Assembly (NCBI RefSeq): GCF_032854445.1
Contig: NC_088296.1
Span: 6,377,435 to 6,441,434 of the forward strand
From: Liolophura sinensis
Lineage: Eukaryota > Mollusca > Polyplacophora > Chitonida > Chitonidae
Length of the DNA stretch: 64,000 bases
Direction: 5' to 3'
The notes under the pieces were generated by a model. It had not been told where the DNA came from. It worked only from the letters and a program-made list of their open reading frames with translations, and ran no database searches. Below, one piece after another: positions 21,905 to 30,725 of the stretch (positions are counted from its first letter, which is position 1; every line of letters starts with the position of its first letter). Both the position numbers and the translations under genes were made by a program.

Positions 21905-22030
21905 GGTAACGTGACCAACATAAGGTTAGTTTACATGCATGTGAGATGAAACAAGACGGATGTGCTATTGACAAGGGCGGGTGTCGTTGTCATTGTCTTG
22001 CGCTCTCACACTAACCACTCGGCCACAAAT
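21905..22030 (-). mobile_element. 57-bp unit remnant and truncated SINE-A head
   Basis: ACATAAGGTTAGTTTACATG and CATGTGAGATGAAACAAGAC (21915-21957) match the 57-bp monomers of 14365-15300. After it, GTCATTGTCTTGCGCTCTCA and CTAACCACTCGGCCACAAAT are the complement of a SINE-A tRNA head. Rep-D follows at once. Confidence 0.65.
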
Positions 22031-22690
22031 GCACTCATCCTGACGAAACTATGTTTGTACATCAGACTATGAATTTAAAACCAATTCAGTAGACCCTCGT
22101 TACCATCTTTCATTCCAGAAAATAAAGTACACCAAATAATCTAGCGGGTGTAGAGTAAAACTATAATGCACAAAACCATAATTCAAAAAAACTTAAATCA
22201 ACCCTGATGAAACTATGTTTGTACATCAGCCTATGAATTTAAAACCAATTCAGTAGACCCTCGTTACCATTTTACATTCTAGAAAATAAAGTACACCAAA
22301 TAATCTAGCGGGTAAAGAGTAAAACTATAATGCACAAAACCATAATTCAAAAAAACTTAAATCAACCCTCACGGGTTAAATCAACAAATACAATATCATT
22401 ATTGAGAATGGGTTGTGAGTAATATTAATAATATTTGATCATATAGATGTTAGATCCTAGAACCAATAAATACAGGAGCTTTATGAGACTATTGACATCG
22501 GCTGTCATTATATTATATTATTATATTAATAGCCTAGTTGATGTGGGAAGGCAATTCATTAATTATTTGCGGCACTCACGTCACTAAGGTTTCCCTCGTT
22601 ACGGTTTCATGAGATGGCATGTATGACAATCCTTGTGTGAGTATGTGGTCAATGGCTTTTGTGTGACCTCCATAAGGTTATAAAAATCAT
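22031..22690 (+). repeat. Rep-D dispersed repeat with a 164-bp tandem duplication
   Basis: The segment starting TGACGAAACTATGTTTGTAC at 22041 is repeated from 22205 with few changes, giving two copies 164 bp apart. The rest (22400-22690) matches 7590-7850 inverted and 15301-15510 direct: AATATTTGATCATATAGATG, GAGACTATTGACATCGGCTG, AGTTGATGTGGGAAGGC. Confidence 0.8.
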
Positions 22691-23115
22691 TCATGATCAA
22701 CGCTATAACCAGAAAGGACTGAACAGTGTTGGATAACACAACCCCCGTACGAGCCCACACTGTTCTAATGCGTTGTCTTTTTGAAATTCCCGAAGGTGCA
22801 ATAGTTGTGTTAATAAAGAATTTCGAGAGATGCAGAAGTACTTCACTTGCAATTATCTACTCCCACAAAGAATGCAAACACCAAGTGATTTCTCTCAAAC
22901 GGTTTCTAAGCAATCTTTCCCACTTGTTTTGCAAAGCTCTCAATATCTCTGGAGCCTCGGTGACAATAAGAGGTCGCCCACGCTCATGTGGCCTTCTGTT
23001 GCACAAATACGTACGTAACACGTATAAAACTTCGTCAGTAACTTACCAAAGGTCGAAGGCTTTCGCCTCCCGTCAAACTGACCGCCATAGTAATTAGTGA
23101 AACTTCCAGAAAGTG
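22691..23115. other. Stretch without a recognised gene
   Basis: A plus frame at 22726-23097 (123 codons) has a reasonable composition but no recognisable domain, and no flanking exon could be linked to it. It is left uncalled. Confidence 0.45.
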
Positions 23116-23180
23116 GCGATAAATATTTATTTGATTGGTGTTTATAGCTGTACATTATATAAACAATAATTAAATAAGTA
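23116..23180 (-). mobile_element. SINE-A tail fragment
   Basis: TAAATATTTATTTGATTGGT and GTTTATAGCTGTAC match only the 3' terminal part of SINE-A in complement. Confidence 0.55.
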
Positions 23181-23292
23181 AATATGTAAACCCCATTTGT
23201 TTCTTATTCTTTAGGCACAAGAAACGTGGAATTAATCATTGATTTACTATGAGTTGTTTTTATTTTTTGAAAATATGCAAGTGCACTTACGT

Positions 23293-23500
23293 AGCGTGGG
23301 CGAGGTGGTTAGTGTGCCAGCGCGGCGCACCCACCATCTCACCAATGAGGACGTTTTGGGTTCAAGTACAACTCATGCTGGCTTCTTCTCCAGCCGTTCG
23401 TGTGAAGGTCTGTCTGTAACCTGTGGATGGTCGTTGGTTTCCACCGGGCTGTATCCGGTGTTCTCTCACCATAATTCTTATAAGTGAAATATTCTTCATA
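23293..23500 (+). mobile_element. SINE-A, near-full-length copy
   Basis: Box A GTGGGCGAGGTGGTTAGTGT and box B TTGGGTTCAAGTACAACTC are recognisable. GAAGGTCTGTCTGTAACCTG and ATAAGTGAAATATTCTTCAT follow. The GTACGGCGT end has been replaced by AT-rich text (23500-23570). Confidence 0.85.
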
Positions 23501-23616
23501 TTATTATATATTAATAATATATTAGTAGTAGTAAACGCCTTCACTCTAAGTTTATTATTATTATTAAAAGAAGAAGCTTCATGTAAGTAAATATGGATGT
23601 CAATCAATCGAAATTG

Positions 23617-23675
23617 GCCAGCTAGTGACCAGCCAGTGGCCAGCTAGTGGCCAGCTAGTGGCCAGCCAGCATGCT
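23617..23675. repeat. 12-bp tandem repeat
   Basis: GTGGCCAGCTAG or close variants repeat about five times. Confidence 0.85.
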
Positions 23676-24292
23676 AGCACATGTATGAACACCTTAATCA
23701 ACCTTACCTAGAACCTTTGTGCGATTTGTCATGATCTTTTGATCGTGGTCATTGACGGTTGATTTATTGCAACTGAAGCACGAGAAGTTGTTAGCAGTCA
23801 CACCTGTACTGATTCGTCAACTTTTGCGGGGCACCTATTTACCCACGGTGGTCAGTTGACTACTTGAAATCTAAGGTACTCTGAGACAAAACTGAACATC
23901 GTTTGCAATGAAGATCGTACGTAGCTCAGGGGGAAGAACCCGACCAATTACGATTTAAAAGGATCACAGCTGTTGTTTTTTTTCAGCATGCACAAAACCA
24001 CTAGCGATCACTTGGCGATATCTTCAGATTCTCCAAAATTCGTTAAGATCGCCCACAACTTCTCTAAGGATCATTCCAAGACGATTACTTGGGATTCTGG
24101 GCTCACAGGCTATCTTAACCATCCGTAAGATAAGATGTTTACTGGCATCTAACGGCAGCGCTGACGAATATATATTTCCAGTCAAAATCCGAGGTTGAAC
24201 ACGCGTCTTGTACGTCCTATAGCAATTCAAATGCAAGCACTTTAACGTCTACGTCACGACTGTCTCTATCTTTAATAAACAGAATTTCTAGT

Positions 24293-24366
24293 TAACGAAT
24301 CGGCAATATCAAATTTAACGAATCGGCAATATCAAATTTAACGAATCGGCAATATCAAGTTTAACG
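24293..24366. repeat. 23-bp tandem repeat, three units
   Basis: TTTAACGAATCGGCAATATC plus three bases is repeated three times with one change in the last unit. Confidence 0.9.
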
Positions 24367-24680
24367 TAATGGGATCCAAACGCCCACCGAAAGTCATTTT
24401 CACGCGACTTGCCCTTTGTGTCGAGTCTAGACACCAGGAAATCAATGGAGTACAAGGAGATCTTGATGACTAAATGGCTTCTTGTTATAGCCATAGGAAA
24501 GCATAGTACCGGTATTCCACTTACGAGCCAAAACATGTTTTGCATCGTTATGCAGGGAACTTGGTGTTTATCTCCCCAAGATTGCCTCAAATTGACAAAA
24601 TATTCCTGTTTTCTGTAAAAAATATGTCAGTATTCATAATATTTATGTAGTTAGTGTTTGAATATCTGGTCAGTTAGATA

Positions 24681-26212
24681 TACTATCCAAAAAAAGAAAC
24701 GCATAACCCGGTTTTTTGCGGAGGTGATGCAGTCTTTTCAATTATGCATAACTAAATAAGAATTGCTATTCTGCAAATATTTTTTACACAGATTAAGGAA
24801 GGGTCCATATCTAGACAACAAGTCCATCAACTTGAGGTAAGACACTCACAATGAGTCTCCCACTTGAGTCGAATGTCAGTATCTGTTGTGACCACCACGG
24901 GCACGAATAACAGTTCTGACACGCCTTGTCATGGACTGGATGAGACGCTGGATAGAGGCCTGGGGAATGTTCTGCCACTCCTCCCGCAAACATGCAACTT
25001 GCTCTTGAAGCGTTTGGGGTTGAGGTTGACGTTGGCGTAGACGTCGATCAAGTTCATCCCACAGATGCTCAATTGGGTTAAGATCCGGGGAACGGGACGG
25101 CCAGGGTAGCACATTTACATTGTTTTCGGCGAGGAAGTCCCTTGTGACACGTGCCGTGTGCGGTCTGGCGTTGTCCTGCTGGAACAACTCCCGCTGAACG
25201 TCAGTGACAGGTAAGAGGTGTGGCTGCAGGATGGTGTCTCGGTAGAGTACGGCCGTAAGATTTCCCTGAACGTGGACAAGATTTGTACGACCAGTATACG
25301 ATATTGCTGCCCACATCATCACACTCCCTCCACTAAATCTGTCCACTTGGCGTACGCAATTAGGGGCATAACGTTCGTGAGCACGTCTGTAAACCCGGTT
25401 TCTACCATCACGTCTCTGCAGTAGGAATCTGGACTCATCACTGAACCAAATGCGTCGCCAATTGCGTAGATTCCATGCAGTCACGTTGTTACACCATCGG
25501 AGGCGATTGGCGCGATGGTGAGGACGCAGCACGATCCCAACATAGGGCCTCCTGGCTCTCAGTCCATGTTCCCTCAGCCTGTTCCGCACTGTCTGACCTG
25601 ATATCCTCCTCAGTCCCGGTATGCTGGCTGCTGTGCTTTCAGCTGTAGCACAACGGTCACGCAAATGGAGGACCCTTATGTAGCGATCTTGGGCTGCTGT
25701 AGTGACACGTGGTCGACCTGAACGCCGACGGTCATTTGTTGTCCCAGTATTGTTGTAGCGGGCAGCAAGCCGTGAAATCGTGCTCTGGTTGACGTGTAGA
25801 CGCCTAGAAATGGACGATTGGGACTCTCCAGCTTGAAGTCTTCCAATGGCAATATTTCTTGTGACAGTGTCAAGACGTGGCATGTTGAATCATCTTGAAA
25901 ACACCACTTGAAAGACGCCGATTTCCTGCCCGAAGTTGCGGTTTTATAGTCACACACTGCATGCTTTCCATGCGTAAGTTCGGCGTGTAAGACTGCACGT
26001 GATGCAGTGTGGTGAGGTATTTTTTACTTCTTCCAAAATCGGCCTCCAAACTCAACATTTTCAACCAAGAAATGTTTTGAGGAATAAAATGTGTGCTAAC
26101 TGTGACTATTAACAATATTAAAACACATTTTGCTCATGAAATGAAGACAAAATGTATTTATTTCATTTTAAAATAAAACAAAACACCTATGCGTTTCATT
26201 TTTTGGATAGTA
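24681..26212 (-). mobile_element. Complete Tc1-like DNA transposon
   Basis: The 25-bp terminal inverted repeats (24681-24705 and 26188-26212) begin TACTATCCAAAAAA and end GAAACGCATA. They differ at one position. TA target duplications flank them at 24679-24680 and 26213-26214. The single gene inside is an uninterrupted transposase on the minus strand. The element is 1532 bp, a normal autonomous Tc1 length. Nearly identical ends and an open gene indicate a recent insertion. The transposase would bind the TIRs and cut and paste at TA. Confidence 0.95.
24876..25883 (-). CDS. Tc1-like transposase (DD34E), apparently intact
   Basis: This 335-residue protein has the usual length and architecture of Tc1 transposases. 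A first helix-turn-helix (about 12-42, SQSSISRRLHVNQSTISRLA) is followed by a GRPR linker (57-60) and a second helix-turn-helix (about 66-110, with SGQTVRNRL). These would contact the terminal repeats. The catalytic domain shows FSDESRF with D149, a GGSV box at 185-188, QQDNARPH with D237, and NPIEHLWD with E272. The 34 residues between D237 and E272 make this DD34E. The start at 25883 has A at -3 and is the first methionine after the right TIR region. No stop or frameshift is seen. It should act in the nucleus on its own element. Whether it is expressed cannot be told from sequence. Confidence 0.95.
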   Translation of the reverse strand: MPRLDTVTRNIAIGRLQAGESQSSISRRLHVNQSTISRLAARYNNTGTTNDRRRSGRPRVTTAAQDRYIRVLHLRDRCATAESTAASIPGLRRISGQTVRNRLREHGLRARRPYVGIVLRPHHRANRLRWCNNVTAWNLRNWRRIWFSDESRFLLQRRDGRNRVYRRAHERYAPNCVRQVDRFSGGSVMMWAAISYTGRTNLVHVQGNLTAVLYRDTILQPHLLPVTDVQRELFQQDNARPHTARVTRDFLAENNVNVLPWPSRSPDLNPIEHLWDELDRRLRQRQPQPQTLQEQVACLREEWQNIPQASIQRLIQSMTRRVRTVIRARGGHNRY

Positions 26213-26614
26213 TATAAATCACTTGCGATGAATATAATGTGTCTGTATCAGAGGAATGGTTGAAAATCACTTGGCGTTTCACGACGTTAACATATCCAAA
26301 GATCACGTCAAACGCTGTAAATGCTTATAACGTTGCAAATCACACGCCCCCCATTCCAACATGGTTTACGCAGAATTAGGTAAAAATATGCATGGTTGTT
26401 AACTGCACTTTATTTGACGTCACCAGTATAAAAATGTTCAACTTTTTGTGTTATCATTACATTTAATTATTATGTAATTATTAATGTAATTATTGTGTAA
26501 TTAGTGCCTAACAATGTAATCCATCCATAATACTGACGGCCATCGTAGAAGTGTAAAGAGTATGGTCTCAAACAACAATGAAAGAAATGAATAAATAAAA
26601 TGATTAATGTGGGT
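26213..26614. other. Flank with a Rep-C tail fragment
   Basis: ACGCAGAATTAGGTAAAAAT, then TAACTGCACTTTATTTGACG and TCACCAG at 26365-26425, match the far 3' part of Rep-C copies at 28545-28600 and 44425-44475. An ATTATGTAATTATTAATGTA-like run lies at 26465-26520. No gene is seen. Confidence 0.55.
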
Positions 26615-26945
26615 GCAGCAGTTAACCTTGTGTATCAGCGATCCGCATCGGGACTGGTAGATCCAGGATCATTCCTAAGACTTTAAAAGAGGAAATTGTA
26701 ACTTCCTCGCTTGGCGTTCAGCATGAAGGGGATAGTGTAACGACTGGTTGATCCGTATCAGTATAATGGCTCGAGCGGGGCGGCTTACTTGATAAGTCGT
26801 CTCAGTGAAGCAGCACTAGATAAAAAAGCAGTGGAAATCAGTCCTGCAACAAAGAGGTACATTACATACACCGTAAGGATTCCTTCGTCGTCATATGACT
26901 GAAAAATTGTTGAGCACGACGTTAAACCCCAAGCACTCACACACT
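26615..26945 (+). mobile_element. SINE-B copy
   Basis: CTTCCTCGCTTGGCGTTCAG, TATCAGTATAATGGCTCGAG, CTGCAACAAAGAGGTACATT, GTCATATGACTGAAAAATTG and TTGAGCACGACGTTAAACCC follow the SINE-B order. It ends in an (ACTC)n tail. The tRNA head is diverged: GTATCAGCGATCCGCATCGG then TGGTAGATCCAGGATC. Confidence 0.82.
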
Positions 26946-27589
26946 CACTCTATCAGCGATGAGAGATCTGTTGATCGCCTCCCCAGCCTTGATTCGAATG
27001 ATTAAATCGCCATCAGTCAAGTCCTTTGGTCAGCTAAAACACGCCAACGAGTCGAAATTTGTTAGTTTTTATGCATGTATTATATTCACTGAGTACAAAA
27101 ACATTCGCATGCCATCCACTCCTATTTTTTCTCATCTGCGGTGCCAATAAAACATCTATTATTGGAGGCATGTTTTCCAGAGTGAACCAGTTGCGTGTAT
27201 AGAGTTATAGCAAATTTGCCGTTGCCCATTCCATTTCGCAACCTCCTCCGCATTAACTGCTTGTAGGCGCCAAAGCACCCTGTGGTTAGGTCTTTAATGG
27301 CTCATGCTCCTCCCACAACTCTCATTAATCACGTGATTAACACGAGGTTGCGTGTACGAAAATCACGAAAGCTTCGTTGGGAACGTAACTTGGCTTTGTA
27401 GTACACGTGACTTCCAAGCCATGCGTGTTGTTGAGAATTTAGAGACGCAATAGAATTAACTATCATTCTCAATGACGAATGGTTTAATAAAAAGACAGGT
27501 TAGGATTCGTCGGCGACAGTAGCTCTGTTATTCTAAGCAAAGGATAATTCGCAGAGTACAGCTGTACATATGTACATACGAAAGGTCAG

Positions 27590-27745
27590 TTGACGTCCAG
27601 TTCGTGCTGACTTCCCCTCAGGTCGAACATGGCAAGGTTTTTCAGCAACCTGTAACCTGGTGGGTTTCCACCCACCAATATGCCAGCCGAAGTTGGATAA
27701 GTGAAATATTCTTGTGTACGGCATAATACTCCAATCAATGATGAA
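27590..27745 (+). mobile_element. SINE-A 3' two-thirds, diverged
   Basis: CAGTTCGTGCTGACTTCCCC, TTTTTCAGCAACCTGTAACC, CACCAATATGCCAGCC and ATAAGTGAAATATTCTTGTG are followed by TACGGCATAATACTCCAATC. Confidence 0.8.
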
Positions 27746-27984
27746 CTTTCTTTTGTACTCCAACTGATACTTGAGGACACTCTACAAACAAAGCCAGTAG
27801 TACTGTAGTATATTACATAAACACACAACCCGATATAGAATAAAACGAGCGTTTTCAAAAGGTAACATAACAGAATAATGCCATCTTGGTGGAAGGTATA
27901 CATTTTAGAAAACTTCAACATCTGGAGTAAGATAAATTACAACGACGGCACTGCGATAGTTATCAAATATTGAAATGTTGAACA

Positions 27985-28055
27985 GTGAAATGGGGCCTGT
28001 TGTCAGTTTACCTCAGTTTTGGGTTGTATTTTAACTCTTCAAGTTAATGCTTAAA
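27985..28055 (+). repeat. Rep-C middle fragment
   Basis: CAGTGAAATGGGGCCTGTTG, TCAGTTTACCTCAGTTTTGG and CTCTTCAAGTTAATGC match the Rep-C core and the ATTCTAACTGTTCATG region. The far end of a copy reappears at 28540-28600. Confidence 0.6.
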
Positions 28056-29165
28056 GGCAAAGAATACACTAAAATAAAATATCTATCAGAGGAAAGACCA
28101 TTAAACATTGTCCAGGAAAATAGTTTGATTTATTTTTTTCGAAGTTTTCTAACCGACTGAAATGCATTTTAAGCCTAGAATTCGAAGCTCTGTTGGAGCC
28201 AATGGGTATCCGTGATGTCAAAGCAATACTTTTTGGCTTGAAATAGTTCGTTTCAAGGTCCATTTGTTGAATGCATTCATACCTCTAAATGAAGATGCAT
28301 TTCGACTGATGAAATATAGAAATCTATGTGAGTTAAGTAATCTGAAGTGGCATCGCTGATCCCAACATGGTCAGAAAAGGTCACAGTAGAATCCAATGAT
28401 TTAAATGCATTTTAAAATCACAAAATCGAAAAACATTCTACAAAAAATTGAACTGTTTTCCCTGACAACATCTAGTGGTCTTTAATCTGTAGCATGTCGT
28501 TAATAGAGGAAAACTACGCGCACCGTAGTGCCATGGTATTAGGGGAATCAGGTAAAAAAAATTGCTGTGATTTTAGTTGCAATTTATTAGACGTCACATA
28601 TATTATCCCAAAGAACTTGAGATAAGATGCGGGGATTGTTACCAAGGTTCCGCAAAAAATTATGGAAGGGCGAATCTCGAGGGTGCGCTAAGCTCAGCAT
28701 AAACAACTGATCCCGACTGTTGAGTCGGATAGTAAGTGGTCTTGTATGCGACATAACGACGCGACTCAGCTGGAGCTGCACTCGAGTCGTTATGTATATG
28801 GTGGTTCAAACCATGGCCTGGGAACTACAGGAACGAAGAGTTGGGTTAAGTTGAGTCGGGTCTGAAGATCTAAAGCTGAAGTTGTATGACGAGCTGTAAA
28901 AAGAGACCTTAATTTTGGTTTAACTTGGGCATACACGACAGTTTAGGACGCCATTCAACTCAGCTGAATTTTTCATTCCCATTGGTCAAAGTCTAACTCC
29001 CAGTGGTCGTTGGGAAATGCGTGGTTAAGACTGCGTTCTTTAAACAATGAAATCCTATCTCCACCGTCTGTCATCCCCCCCCCCCCAACCCCACACCCCA
29101 GTCCGTATCTGTTAAAGTGATGGGCAATTACATACACATCTGCGTGATCCTCGGTCTGTGTTAGC
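28056..29165. other. Stretch with a Rep-C tail and no gene
   Basis: The Rep-C tail at 28540-28600 reads CATGGTATTAGGGGAATCAG then TTTTAGTTGCAATTTATTAG. A hairpin made of CATAACGAC and GTCGTTATG lies at 28752-28794. An 11-base C run lies near 29076. The minus frame 28973-29257 runs across the C run and is not supported. Confidence 0.5.
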
Positions 29166-29169
29166 ACAT

Positions 29170-29425
29170 TAGCGCCTGTGAAGGACACCTTTGTATCCAA
29201 AAACATTGACCTGTTTTCGGGACTTTCATTTACCGCCTTGACATGTGTGAAAAACATCTTGTCTCCAAGAACATTGACCTGTTTTCGGGACTTTCATTTA
29301 TCGCCTTGGCATGTGTGAAGAACAGCCTGTCTCCAAGAACACTGACGTGTTTTCGGGGCTGTCATTTATCCCCCTGGTATGTGTGAAGGACATCCTGTCC
29401 CCGAGAACGTTGACGTGTTTTCACA
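29170..29425. repeat. 68-bp tandem repeat, nearly four units
   Basis: ACATTGAC or its variants occurs at 29203, 29271, 29339 and 29407, a spacing of 68 each time. It is followed by CTGTTTTCGGGACTTTCATT and GCCTTGACATGTGTGAA. Confidence 0.9.
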
Positions 29426-29574
29426 ACAACTATATGCTAAATACAAGCCATTGTTGAAGACCAAAACGTTTATAGAAATAAGACAGACATCTACCAAAGA
29501 AGAAACAAACAACCACCGACATTCAGTGATTGTGGAACTATATGTATGTGATCGTTGTTTTAGATATGAATATA

Positions 29575-29745
29575 GTATAGACGTACAGCATAAAGAGAAA
29601 AGCCAGAGCAGCGACGACGTTGTGATAGTTGGCAAATGATCTCTCGTAACCGGTGAAATACGGCCTCCTGTCAGTTTTCGTCAGTCAGGGTTTTATTCTA
29701 ACTGTTCATGTAAATGCATAAATGGTAGCAAATTGCACCATATTT
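29575..29745 (+). repeat. Rep-C copy
   Basis: GTACAGCATAAAGAGAAAAG, CCAGAGCAGCGACGACGTTG, TGATAGTTGGCAAATGATCT, CGTAACCGGTGAAATACGGC, GGTTTTATTCTAACTGTTCA and TGTAAATGCATAAATGGTAG run in the family order. This is the best single-unit copy. Confidence 0.85.
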
Positions 29746-30034
29746 ACATGATACATGTGTTTGTTTTATAGTGACTTGACATGCACGATGTAAACCCAGG
29801 TGGGAACTGATGTTTTTTTTTCTACATGACTTAATAGCCACGCTGATGTCACAGGGGCTCTTTATCCTGACACATGGCTGACCTTTGCCGTTTTGTTGAC
29901 AGCCATGCAAAGGTTAGAAGTTAGTTCATCAAAACCGATGTCTTCAAACTGGGCCCAAGTGTCAATGAGAGCACAAGAACTCTACGGTCAGCAACATGTG
30001 ACTCTGCTGATGGAATTCAGGACTTCCGTCTTAT

Positions 30035-30112
30035 CATTATCCTGCTGGCCGAGGTCGTATAAGTGAATAAATCTTAAGTACGGCGTAAAACACCAATCAA
30101 ATAAAAATAATT
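30035..30112 (+). mobile_element. SINE-A tail fragment bordering the satellite
   Basis: CTGGCCGAGGTCGTATAAGT, AAATCTTAAGTACGGCGTAA and AACACCAATCAAATAAAAAT match the SINE-A 3' end. The inverted satellite arm starts within about 10 bp of its tail. Confidence 0.8.
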
Positions 30113-30120
30113 ATCCTTCT

Positions 30121-30335
30121 GATCACAGTCTGTGTGTTGTATGGCATAACAAACCATATGTTACAAGGCCTCACAGTCTGTGTGTTGTGTGGTGTAGCAA
30201 ACTATATGTTTCACAGCTTCACGGTCTGTGAGCTGCATGGCATAACAAACCATATGTTACACGACATAAAGGCTTGTGTGTGATATAGCATGACAAACCA
30301 CATCTTACACAGCATCACGTCTGTGGGTAATATGG
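30121..30335 (-). repeat. 48-bp satellite, short inverted arm
   Basis: CAGTCTGTGTGTTGTATGGC and ATAACAAACCATATGTTAC are the reverse complement of the main array unit. About four diverged units occur here, in the opposite orientation to 30726-34846. A non-repetitive spacer of about 390 bp separates the arms. Confidence 0.85.
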
Positions 30336-30725
30336 TATTTACTTTCTAGGGTGTTTCGGCTCTTGAGTGGGCCTCGATGTTACATGACAGATAGAGTATG
30401 CTCAACAGAAAGGTTGAATCTACTACCGCCAATCCATCCTGAAACATTGTCATACTATGTGGCTATGTCTAACTGTGTTAAGAACGTGGTCAGCAATCGA
30501 AGAGGCAGCTGATCTGTTTAGAGAACGGCTGCTTAAGTGCCCTGATGAGGGAAATTTACTTTCCGGCAAAACAGGGAAAAGGCAGGTATAATCACCTTTG
30601 AATAAACAGGGCTACTTCCTACACTGATGTACTAATCGACTGATAAAGCAATCAGTCAAGGACCCTTCCAGTTTTACTTATTTCTTTCTTCACCTTATTA
30701 GCGGAAACATGTATATGCTGTTTTA
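30336..30725. other. Spacer between opposed satellite arms
   Basis: No repeat copy or gene is recognised. It starts within ACTTTCTAGGGTGTTTCGGC and ends near TGTATATGCTGTTTTACG. Confidence 0.6.

Noticed and set aside
28973-29257. A 94-codon minus frame with a glycine run
   Set aside because: The glycine run is just the translation of a homopolymer C tract, and the frame overlaps the start of the 68-bp repeat.
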